64,000 bases of DNA. Origin: Rapana venosa (lineage: Eukaryota > Mollusca > Gastropoda > Neogastropoda > Muricidae). Positions within the stretch are counted from its first letter, which is position 1, and each line of letters opens with the position of its first letter. Both the position numbers and the translations under genes were made by a program. Positions 13,901 through 21,400 of this stretch are shown here, piece after piece. The stretch lies in NCBI GenBank assembly GCA_028751875.1, contig CM054145.1, positions 7,439,799 to 7,503,798 of the forward strand, given 5' to 3'. Below the pieces are notes generated by a model. That model was not told where the DNA came from and ran no database searches. It saw only the letters and a program-made list of their open reading frames with translations.

Positions 13901-16900
13901 AACTCCAGATCAAAAGTGAAAACTATAATTGGGACTCAGAAAGCTTTGAGTTTGAGATAAAAGCAGGAGTGCACCAAGGATCCGCATTGAGCCCTCTGCT
14001 CTTTATCCTGTGATGAATGAAATATCCAAGGAAGATGAGAGGCCAGAAGAGATCTGGGAACTGCTGTATGCTGCGACTTAGTACTGGTAGCTGAGAACAG
14101 TGATGATGCTACTCAAAGATTTGGCAAATGGAAACAGAGATTAGAATGCAGAGGATTGAAGGTAAATGCTGACAAGACCAAAGCAATGACAGTTGGAAAA
14201 GACCGCAGAACACAGAAAGCAAGGCAAATACCTGTGTGGTGTCTGCCACAAAGGTGTAGGGAACAATTTGATCAAATGCTGCAAATGTCAATATTGGTGT
14301 CACAAAAGATGCTCAAAGCTCAAAAGTCTGAAGAAGGAGGATGGAGTATTTGTCTGCCCCAGGTGTATGAATAAGAAGGGTGAAGACAATACTGATGCAG
14401 GAAAGGAGCTAGAATTTGAACAAGGGAAGATAGAAGTCGTAGACGAATTCTGCTATCTGGGAGTGATGATGAGCTGCGAAGCAAAATCTGAGTTAGCTGT
14501 CAGAACCAGGATTGCGAGTGCTTGGAACTGGAAGAAATGGAAAGAATTGGCAAGTCTGCTCGGAAATCAGAAAATCCCACTGGAGAGATCTATGCTGCCT
14601 GATATATATAAGGCCTGCATCAGACCTGTTCTCCTGTATGGCTTGGAGACGTGGGTTTCCACAAAAACCATTGAACGTTTGTTGAAGAGCTGTGAAAACC
14701 AAATGCTACACTACATGACAAGATCAAATGGGAAGACAGGATCACGAATGAAGAACTATGGAGAATGTTGATCTGAAATTTGTAGCTAGTACCAATAGAC
14801 TGCGCTGGTTTGGGCACATTCAACAGAAAACAGACCACCACACATCATAAAAAGAGCAATGAACTTCGTAGTGGATGGAAAGAGACCAAAGGGAAGACCT
14901 AGCAAGACCTGGGTTGCCTGTATTGCAGATGATCTTAGAGAAAGGGGCATAAATAAGGAGGAAGCTCAAAACAGAGAGAGATAGAGAAGGCTCATCAATG
15001 TCAGACCTCCCCTGGGAGAAACATGACAAAAAAAGGAAGAAGACGTTATCCAAATAGAGAATAGAATTAGAAAGTATGCCTGTCTAACAACCCTGGACAA
15101 TGCATTCTTTACAAAATTAATAATACTGAAACATAAATTAATACTTTAACAGTATTGGCATGCTCCCTCAGTCACTAACTGCAGTGCTTTGTTTTTGTTG
15201 TTGTTGTTGTGTTGTTGTGCATTCCCCAGCTTTACACTCTGGGGGTCACCCAGAACGTGCACTCTGACTTGTTCATCCCACCTGGGAATCACTGTGAGAT
15301 AGGAAGCACACCGGATGGAAGTTTGCGTGTATGACTATTTTCAAGTCTTCTATGACAACTTCAGATGCTCTGTGGGCCATAGCAACACTGTCTTCGAAGT
15401 CAAGACTGGAGTAAGACAAGGATGTGTGATGCCAGCAGTTCTCTTCAATCTGGCCATTGATTGGGTGATGAGGAAGACGACAGAAGACACCCCAAGAGGG
15501 ATTCGCTGGAGCCTGTTCTCAACACTAGACGACCTTGACTTTGCGGATGACCTGGCGCTGCTGTCCCACACACACCAACATATCCAGGAGAAGACCAGCA
15601 GACTCCAAACATTCGGACAACAAGTGGGGCTTCATATTAGCACCAAGAAAACAGAGACAATGTCGCTCAATGTGAACACACCAGCCCCTGTGAAAGTGAA
15701 TGGAACTGACCTGCGCCAGACAGACAAGTTCACATACCTTGGCAGCATCATCAAACCAAAGGGCGGCACAAAAGAAGACATCCACAACAGACTGGGCAAG
15801 GCCAGGAATGTGTTTAGGGAGATGAACAATATCTGGAGATCAACTCAGTACAGCACCAACACCAAGCTGAAGCTATACCAGAGCTGTGTTGTGTCTACGC
15901 TCCTGTACGGTTCTGATGCTGGAGGATGATGGAAGTGGATCTTACCAAACTTCGATCCTTCCACACCATATGCCTGCGAAGAATTCTCCGGATCTTTTGG
16001 CCAGAGAAGATCTCCAATGAAGACCTACTACGGAGATGCAGGCAAGAAGACATGGGAACCATCATCACCAGACGACGGTGGAAGTGGATTGGGCACATCC
16101 TCCGAAGGGACCCACAGTCAATCACAAGAACAGCATTGCACTGGACCCCAGAAGGAAGGAGAAAGAAAGGAAGACCAAAAGCAACATGGAGAACTGTAGA
16201 AAGTGAGATGAAGGCCATGCAGCACTCTTGGAGATCAGTGACTAGGTTGGCCCAGGATAGGCAGGAGTGGAAGCGCTTTGTTGCTGCCCTACACACCACT
16301 GGGTGTAATGGCTAATGATGATGACTATTTTCAAGTACCTCGCCAAATAGGCAGCCATACTTCGACTTCAGAGGACTTCGTTGTGATTGTAGCAAAAGGC
16401 ATAATACTTTAAATAAATTTAGTACTTTTCTTTTTTATTCTTTTATAATGAAGATAATGGAATAAGCACTTATGTGCTTTTTTACATTCAGTCCCCATGT
16501 GTATGCAGTTTTGTAAATTCTGCCATCTTTTCCCACCAGCACACAATGGCCTACTCTTACAAAAAAGGGAACAGGATTTAGCATGTGCCCAAGATCTTCT
16601 GCATGGGTTGGCACAGGGGGCCTCTGGTTTATAGTCTCATCTAATACTAATGTCAACTGGTACTAATTTAGTAATTAGTGATTACAGATTAGCTTTCCCT
16701 GATGTGAGTGATGTAACTATCTCGGTATTTGTTTTGTTTCCTGCTCTAAGTAAGCTGCATGTGACTAGCCACTTAACATACAATGACCAATAGACCTACA
16801 TCATCAGGCTACATGTCCCATTGTGATGTTTTGTTCCCTGCTTCAAGTAGCCCAAGCTGCACAATTCATGATTATTATAGTATAGATTTATTTGTAAACC

Positions 16901-17437
16901 CCCCCCCCCCTCCATTTTTTTTTCTATTGAACTTAAAAGTTTTGCTTCACAGGTATTTGAACAAAAGTAAAACTAGTCTTTATCTAGGCCCTACATAGGC
17001 CCACCAATCCAATGACTCATCCAGCCATACCACGTGACCTCTCATTCAAGATAACCTTGCATTCACGCAAATAATACATAATAACCCCACCAGTTCACAA
17101 ACTCACCTGTCGTTTTGTGGGTCCATTTCTCAAAGGAAGGGACAGGAACCGTGTCCCGAGCTGAAGCGATTATAATGATGACGATGAGAAGAAGCAGTAT
17201 AGCACACGAAACGAAGCCGATAAGGAGACATTTCGGTCGTGTTCGGTTTCTAATTTCGTCGCACAATCCTTTCAGTCCAGAGTTTCGATATGTTCCATAG
17301 TTGTGTTTGCGTCCGTGAAATCTCAAACAGCCCTCGTCTTGATCACTGAACTGCACATGAACATTGTCTCCTGTTGTAACAGGATCGTAAACACCGCTTC
17401 CACTTCCACCAGACATCCACGTCGTTTTTGCAGACAT
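4694..17437 (-). CDS. Na,K-ATPase beta-subunit-like protein, complete five-exon gene
   Basis: The beta subunit is the type II membrane glycoprotein that chaperones and regulates the Na,K-pump alpha subunit. Exons: 17437-17107, 10620-10504, 6668-6496, 5672-5553 and 4975-4694. All junctions are GT-AG and in phase, giving 340 residues (the family is usually about 300). Residues 1-70 are cytosolic, about 71-91 are one hydrophobic span, and the rest is ectodomain. The ectodomain has exactly six cysteines (164, 175, 186, 200, 244, 312), matching the family's three disulfides. It has four N-glycosylation sequons (N139, N165, N210, N257) and family-like blocks: LNFRPAG, DSYLNYTNQLD, YGYAAGQPCVLLTFN and the beta-strand C-terminus. 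The N-terminus lacks the usual GRT-x3-W motif before the membrane span, so this is a divergent beta paralogue. Which paralogue cannot be told from sequence alone. The gene sits by itself, with LINE and SINE copies in its introns. Confidence 0.9.
5028..5350. repeat. degenerate tandem repeat, unit about 55-60 bp, 5-6 units
   Basis: Recurring 'catgtccaatcctatatat' ... 'cacagaactgagtgaattta' ... 'atcataagttg' blocks in the intron between exons 4 and 5. Unit lengths vary because of small indels in the tata-rich part. Confidence 0.85.
5553..5672 (-). CDS. Na,K-ATPase beta-like gene, exon 4
   Basis: 120 nt, phase 0 at both ends; acceptor tttcag/cctcg and donor gct/gtgagt. Encodes 40 residues starting PRNYTARALAPNDGQLYIKA and containing ERIGISCEP, which carries the fifth conserved ectodomain cysteine and sequon N210. 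Confidence 0.88.
6355..6405 (+). mobile_element. SINE tail-2 fragment
   Basis: Short match to the shared tail-2 module ('cgcatacgcaaactcttacc' then 'cagtgagcttcagagctct'). It is only the distal part of the module. Confidence 0.5.
6496..6668 (-). CDS. Na,K-ATPase beta-like gene, exon 3
   Basis: 173 nt; acceptor ttccacag/cg and donor gtg/gtaagt. Encodes the cysteine-rich middle of the ectodomain: VCNSTYNPPDQVCQQPLSVF and RYGYAAGQPCVLLTFNVV. It holds four of the six conserved cysteines and sequon N165. The YGY-x3-G-x-PC-hydrophobic block is diagnostic for the family. Confidence 0.92.
7085..7155 (+). mobile_element. SINE tail-2 fragment
   Basis: Matches the tail-2 module: 'ggtgggtaaaaatggttaca', then 'aaacttcaccactggtgaac' and 'agccctagctgtggaac'. 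Head and body are absent. It lies in the intron between exons 2 and 3 of the ATPase beta-like gene. Confidence 0.6.
7560..10236 (+). mobile_element. CR1/L2-group non-LTR retrotransposon, 5'-truncated, one frameshift
   Basis: The open frame begins inside the C-terminal part of an APE-type endonuclease (KTLDLCYGTVAGAYRS, LPPLGSSDHNCVLL). It continues through reverse transcriptase: the FRPVALTSLVMKTLEK block, the motif A region FADFSSAFNT (about 8789), GSPQGCVLSPLLY and the catalytic FADD at about 9059. It then stops at about 9263. The RT thumb/C-terminal part (YKYLGTVFDHKLNWD to RLLNSQ, stop near 9735) follows in another frame, so one indel separates the two. The 3' UTR contains TG arrays. The element ends with four 'cttga' units (10217-10236), a short 3' tandem repeat of the sort CR1/L2 elements use. 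It is inserted in intron 2 of the ATPase beta-like gene, antisense to the gene, and is inactive as it stands. Confidence 0.9.
9810..10095. repeat. TG/CG dinucleotide arrays in the LINE 3' UTR
   Basis: Interrupted (TG)n tracts at 9813-9856, 9910-9975 and 10045-10093, including 'gtgcgcatgcgcgcgtgtgt'. These alternating purine-pyrimidine runs are prone to length change. Confidence 0.85.
10504..10620 (-). CDS. Na,K-ATPase beta-like gene, exon 2
   Basis: 117 nt between ctcag/gt and gaac/gtaag, phase 1 at both ends. It completes a Gly codon with exon 1 and encodes LNFRPAGHLGTVFLPFSPQ and then DSYLNYTNQLDAAVE. The SY-x2-Y-x3-L pattern is typical of the early beta ectodomain. It contains glycosylation sequon N139. 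Confidence 0.9.
10621..11875. other. intron 1 portion without recognised features
   Basis: AT-rich sequence with no supported exon, LINE or SINE. A short trinucleotide palindromic patch 'agtactgtagtagtacacag' is at about 10918. Confidence 0.4.
11880..12240 (-). mobile_element. tRNA-headed SINE, family 2 (antisense), single copy here
   Basis: Read on the minus strand, 12240-12190 looks like a degraded tRNA-like head with a B-box-like 'gggttcagactg'. It is followed by a body containing 'ggtttatcgtctcatccaaa' in plus sense, a block shared in part with family 1. It lies in intron 1 of the ATPase beta-like gene. Confidence 0.45.
12725..15030 (+). mobile_element. RTE-like non-LTR retrotransposon with PHD-like zinc finger, degraded
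   Basis: Fragments of one ORF2-type protein in shifting frames. They include a linker (KKAFRKWQQTKTFEDREIYR), RT fingers (KKRKATGPSGVVTEMIQAAG, YRGIRLLEHGMKIWEKVLER), FGFQAGKSTIDAIF, and motif A FVDLEKAFDRVPR at about 13790. After a frameshift near 13955 comes AGVHQGSALSPLLF, followed by a YADD-like block broken by a 1-nt deletion at about 14072. The C-terminal half holds a Cys/His cluster at about 14232-14370 (CGVCHKGVGNN, CQYWCHKRCS, CPRC) spaced like a PHD finger, then FCYLGVMMS and RPVLLYGLETW. It ends in a GRPSKTW block near 14900-15000. Similar PHD-like inserts are known in some invertebrate LINEs. Dead copy in intron 1 of the ATPase beta-like gene. Confidence 0.85.
15190..15346 (+). 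repeat. dispersed repeat H, copy 1
   Basis: Begins in a (GTT)n run and contains 'ttccccagctttacactctg', 'cacctgggaatcactgtgag' and 'caccggatggaagtttgcgt'. Nearly identical to 63872-64000. Its 3' end is interrupted by the RTE insertion, and its continuation resumes at 16321. Confidence 0.85.
15331..15346. repeat. target-site duplication, left copy (16 bp)
   Basis: 'atgactattttcaagt' here is repeated exactly at 16321-16336 and flanks the truncated RTE copy. Confidence 0.9.
15347..16320 (+). mobile_element. 5'-truncated RTE-clade LINE copy with intact target-site duplication
   Basis: 974 bp starting inside the RT domain (FYDNFRCSVG, then GVRQGCVMPAVLFNLAIDW). It includes the catalytic DFADDLALLSH at about 15537 and the thumb/connection region (FTYLGSIIKPKGG, LYQSCVVSTLLYGSDA). 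A 1-base-scale frameshift at about 15925 leads to the C-terminal end (LRRILRIFWPEKISNEDLL, RWKWIGHILRR, GRPKATWRTVESEM, stop near 16315). The 3' end is an 'aatgatgatg' tail. 16-bp duplications on both sides show a clean target-primed insertion into repeat H. The ORF is nearly intact apart from the frameshift, so it is relatively young. Confidence 0.92.
16321..16336. repeat. target-site duplication, right copy (16 bp)
   Basis: Exact second copy of 'atgactattttcaagt'. The interrupted repeat H continues beyond it ('acctcgccaaataggcagcc'). Confidence 0.9.
16437..16655 (-). mobile_element. SINE, family 1 body with tail 1 (antisense)
   Basis: In plus sense it begins with the tail ('gataatggaataagcactta') and runs through the body to 'ggtttatagtctcatctaa'. 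The tRNA head is missing. It lies in intron 1 of the ATPase beta-like gene. Confidence 0.85.
16656..17106. other. remaining part of intron 1; no feature seen
   Basis: No coding or repeat-family match. It contains a run of Cs followed by Ts at about 16898-16923. Confidence 0.4.
17107..17437 (-). CDS. Na,K-ATPase beta-like gene, exon 1 (coding)
   Basis: Encodes residues 1-110: a Gly/Ser-rich start (MSAKTTWMSGGSGSG), a basic juxtamembrane stretch (EIRNRTRPK) and a single Leu/Ile-rich membrane span, then the first ectodomain residues. The ATG at 17437 is in a reasonable context and is the first in frame. The donor is cgacag/gtgagt and the exon ends in phase 1. Putting the tail, the membrane span and the start of the ectodomain in one exon is notable. 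Confidence 0.9.
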
Positions 17438-17760
17438 GGCGTTCGTTAAGTTAATCTAGAGACTCACTTTTAAACTTCACTCGAAATCTACTGTTTCTAA
17501 ATGCAATTACCCTATAATCGATCTCTTATCGTCGAGTGTCAAAGTTTGTTTGGAAAAATCCACCAATCAGGCAAAGCTGGTTTGTGTCACTCTTGAAATG
17601 CAAAACCGTACTTCCAGTCCCACCGGCTTGGGGTTTCACCCGGGTGAAGTTGTCCCAAACGATTTGATTACTTCCTGTATCACGTGACTCAGGTGTATTA
17701 CGCAGCGCCACCTGTTTACGCTTTGGCGACAAACACAGGTGTGTCCTAATTCGCTAGTTC
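17438..17760 (-). promoter_or_regulatory. probable promoter and 5' UTR of the ATPase beta-like gene
   Basis: Upstream of the start codon (minus strand), with more CpG than the introns. Candidate sites: a CCAAT box ('ccaccaatcagg', about 17560), an ETS-like 'acttcctg' at 17670-17677, and a palindromic E-box TCACGTGA at 17680-17687. Their clustering within 250 bp of the ATG is what suggests a promoter. No TATA box was identified. Confidence 0.45.
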
Positions 17761-18063
17761 GTTAGCCTGACGAAAATTTCCTAATTTCTGATTGACAAAC
17801 GCACTTACTCAAGGACGATGTAATATTCCTTTTTTTCTCTTCATCGTTGTGTCCAAAGTCCTCCGGAGATCATTATTGTCACGCATGGACTAACATTGGG
17901 TATGCCAACGGGGATCATGAATCATTTTCATGGTGTGTCCCAGGCAATAACATACCCACACACCCATACTTGCCCACACAGGTTTATATATCAAAGATTT
18001 GTACCCAACTGACTTAGGTCATTGTCTGTTCAACTTGTGCTGAACCTTCATGGGAAGGAAGGG
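17761..18063. other. intergenic, no feature seen
   Basis: No coding segment or recognised repeat. Confidence 0.4.
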
Positions 18064-18217
18064 GTGGGTAGTCAAGTCAAAACATCTTTATTGAGGGTAA
18101 AAGAAAGTTTATATAACTTTTTTTCATCCTGCCCTCACACAATCAAGAATATGGACATATAATAGCATTCAAAATACAATGTTCACACATGTTGAAGACA
18201 AAAATATATGAAGATTA

Positions 18218-18250
<33 letters not shown>

Positions 18251-18251
18251 C
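18218..18251. repeat. (TA)n microsatellite
   Basis: About 15 TA units in the LINE 3' UTR. Confidence 0.9.
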
Positions 18252-18453
18252 AAAACATGATAAGGCAAATAAAGACAGTATAACATAAGTTCAAGTCATA
18301 CAGACAAATGAAGAAAATAAAAACAACAAAAACCAAGACTCAAAAAACCAAGATAAAACGAAACCAAGACAGTATAACATAAGCTCAAGTCATACAGACA
18401 AATACAAAATAACAAAGGTAGGAATAACAACAAAGTAGCCAGATGTAAGGTAA

Positions 18454-18734
18454 AAAGGTAAAGGAGTCCCATAACCTATAAGGTCGTAGGGGAGGGAGGC
18501 GTCAGAGACCTCACTTCTCTAGGGCCAGCATATTGAGGGCGGCGCCCATCTCCTCTCCCTCGCTGCTTTACCTTCCCTGACCCTAAAGAGGGCAGGTACC
18601 CATTTACAGCTGGGTGAACTGGGGGAACTGTACTGAAGCCAAGGCGCACAAACGGTCACCCATCCAACCACGCTCGACGCTGCTTAACTTGGCTGGGGGA
18701 AAGCGAGTGTTCCGACCACTGAGCTATCCCGTCC
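18454..18734 (-). mobile_element. SINE A (tRNA/5S composite), full length with TSD
   Basis: On the minus strand it starts with 'gggatagctcagtggtcgga' (tRNA A-box-like). It continues with a 5S-rRNA-like segment ('gttaagcagcgtcgagcgtg', 'ggatgggtgaccg') and ends in the 'gacctcacttctc' (plus sense) body and an 'acctttacctttt' tail. Flanked by 15-bp duplications 'ccagatgtaaggtaa' at 18439-18453 and 18735-18749, a clear retroposition signature. Confidence 0.92.
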
Positions 18735-21027
18735 CCAGATGTAAGGTAACATCCAGTATAAAAGTGGACTTGCAATTTGTCCATCAGATGTTTCTTCAAA
18801 AGTTTCTTGAACATTTGTTTCGAAGGAGCTGATTTTAAAGAAATAGGTAGATTATTCCACAATGTTCTTCCTGAAAAAGCAAGGCTTGACTTATAGAGAT
18901 TGTTATGGGGCCTGGGCAAAGACAATCTACGAGTACGGTTGTTTTTATTAACAGCAAAATTGTTCACAATTTTTCTTTGGGACTTTTCCGTTTAATATAT
19001 TGTACATACATAGACATTTGTAAAATTAAAAATGCAGAACGGTTCCCCCCCCCCCCTTTGAGTGGGAAGAATAACCCCTAAAAAAAATCCCCCTTTTGTA
19101 GTTTGGGGTTCGGTGGTCAAATGTATTATGAATTTTCAAACCGATTAAGTTATGATAGCTCTTTCCCTGTTTTTTGGTTTTTTTTAAATGCCTGCCTCGA
19201 ACCTAGTGTCCCCCCCCTAGTAAAAAAAATTAGCCAATTGGACCCAGTTACTGGGATGCCTTTTGCATTGCTCAAAAGCCTTTCCATCTTAAGCGCAGAA
19301 GAAATAGCCCTAATTTTGAACCACACTTTAAATGAATTTTTTTGAGTTCCCATTAAAGCTGCCAAATGTTCTCAAGTCCCAAGTCAAAAAGAAATCCCTT
19401 TTATTGGAGGGTAAAAAAAGATTGGTTTTTTAAAACACACATCTTTTTTTTTTTCCATCTTTTTTTTCCTTCAAACACACAAACAAAATCCAAACTTAAA
19501 TAAAACACTGAAAAATTTCCCTGTGGGGGATCTTGGGGCTTGAAAAAAACAGACTGTGCAATAACCTCCCCCACTGTCCCCCCCAGCCCCGTTAAGGGTT
19601 TAAATGTCCCCCAAAAAATTATATACCACCCCTCACTTTTGTGACCCCCCCAGTAAAAATAGGAAAAGGACGGTGTGGGCCAAGGAATGGGTTGTAAAGA
19701 CGTTTTTTGGCCTGCCCCCAAACCCAAGTTAAAACGTTGGGGGGGTTTTTTCCTGGGGTTTTTGATTTCCCCCAGCCCTCCCGCCCCCTTTTATCTTTAC
19801 CCAGTTTTTGGACAAAAAAATCGAACTGAAATGTTCCCGCAAAGTCCCCTTTCCCCCCGGAGAAAGACCTAAATAAACCAGGCTTCCTAGTGCCGAACCA
19901 ACATGCAAGAACATCCTTTTTTTGCGCACACTTTAAAAATCCAGTTTTCCGCTGTTCCCCGAAAGAGGTAGGCCCATTGGTATGGTGGCCGTTGGGGGGG
20001 AACCAGAACATTGACAAAAAGTAAAAAAAAAACTGCAATAACACACGCCATTTTTAAAAAAAAAAAAACGCTTTTGAGTTAGTAAAGCTTTTAACAAAGA
20101 ATTCAGTGCTATATAAAGTTCCCATAACATTATTAAATTAATTATTTTATCAATATATATTAGTATAATATTATATATATTATAATATCCACAGTTTTTC
20201 ACCATAAATGTTACCAATAATTTTTTATTTTGCAAAAAGATTTATTTTTGTGTGAAGGGGGGGGGGGGAGAGAGGATTTTATTTGTTTTTTTTTTTTCAT
20301 AACGAAAACAAAATAAAATCTCCCAAAACTTTTGCACACCAATGTGTCCCCCCTCACAGAACCCCCTTGAACCTTAAAAAAATTCCAAAGCCTTTTTTTT
20401 GAAAAACAAACCACACAAGCCCCCCTCCTCAACCCCCCATTCCCAACCATGGGGTTGGGCCAACCCCTAAAAAAATGCCTGGCCCCTACAAGATAATATG
20501 CAGATTCTCTGAAAACCTCACTCCCCCCAAAATGGAAACTGTAAAGGTTTTAATTTTTTATGGGAAACAACCTTTTTTAACACGTAACAACATTACTTTT
20601 GAGGCACCAAACCATGAAAATAGAAATTACCAAGGGGGCATATGCAAACATTTACATGGAAAATTTTCCCACAATCCTGCCCCCTGTAATATTTTTTTAT
20701 ACAAGTTTACAGTTGGCCCTACACACACACATCCCACACAACACACACCACAAACCAAGCCAAGGAAGGAGCAATGGGTTTTTTTTCCCAAATGCCATTC
20801 CTAAGTTAACGCCCTTCCACAAGCAACACAAAACCTTTTATTATTAATCAAAAATTACAATTTATCCAATGCCAAATGTTTTTTTTTTGTTAGGGTAAAC
20901 CCCATGTAAAATGTAAGGTGCTAAGTGAGTGATGAATGATATAGAGAATATAGAGTATAGTGTATGGAGGTTGGTAGTGTGGTTAGAGAGATGGGGCGTG
21001 GTGTATATAGAGCAAAGAAAAAAGAGA

Positions 21028-21086
21028 GAGATGGGAGGGGGGGGGGTGGGGGGGGGGGGGGGGGGGGGGGGGAGGGGGGGGGGGGA
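21028..21086. repeat. poly-G tract
   Basis: Almost pure G for nearly 60 bases on the plus strand. Probably inflated by the same sequence-quality problem. Confidence 0.8.
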
Positions 21087-21179
21087 GTTAAATTCTAATT
21101 GGAACGAGTTGGGATGTCATTACTATTTTTTTTAGCCAAAATCATAAAATTGTGCTTTGGAAAAAAAATGTATATGGGG

Positions 21180-21400
21180 GTTTTTTTTACCCATTCCCCT
21201 AAAAACCCCCTAAAGAAGGCAGTAACCCCATTTTACAAGAGCTTGGTGGAAAACTGGGGTACTGTAAACTGAAAACCCAAGGCCCCCGCCGGCATAACGG
21301 TCCCCCCAACCCATCCCAACCTTTGGTAACCAATTACCAAAAAAACTCGATTCCACTTCTATAACCTTTATCTTTTTGGGGGGAAAGCCAAAGGTTTTTT
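21180..21400 (-). mobile_element. SINE A copy, heavily corrupted by indels
   Basis: 'aactggggtactgtaaactg', 'ccaaggcccccgccggcata' and 'acggtccccccaacccatcc' follow, in order, the minus-strand SINE A blocks seen cleanly at 18600-18690, but with frequent inserted or lost bases. Useful as an internal yardstick of the error rate. Confidence 0.75.

Larger units (their letters stand above)
18064..19000 (-). mobile_element. 3' end of a CR1/L2-like LINE (minus strand), interrupted by a SINE
   Basis: On the minus strand, 18970-18755 encodes the conserved C-terminal stretch of such LINEs (NLYKSSLAFSGRTLWNNLPI, KQMFKKLLKKHLMDKL). Below it comes a 3' UTR that ends near 18064 with 'aataaagatgttttgact', a (TTGACT)-type end. 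The same 3' end occurs at 46820-46897, which confirms a family. The SINE at 18454-18734 is nested inside. Confidence 0.75.

Noticed and set aside
19619..20044. Protein-coding genes in the 19-32.6 kb tract
   Set aside because: Every long frame there depends on homopolymer-rich, error-laden sequence. No domain or splice structure could be followed.
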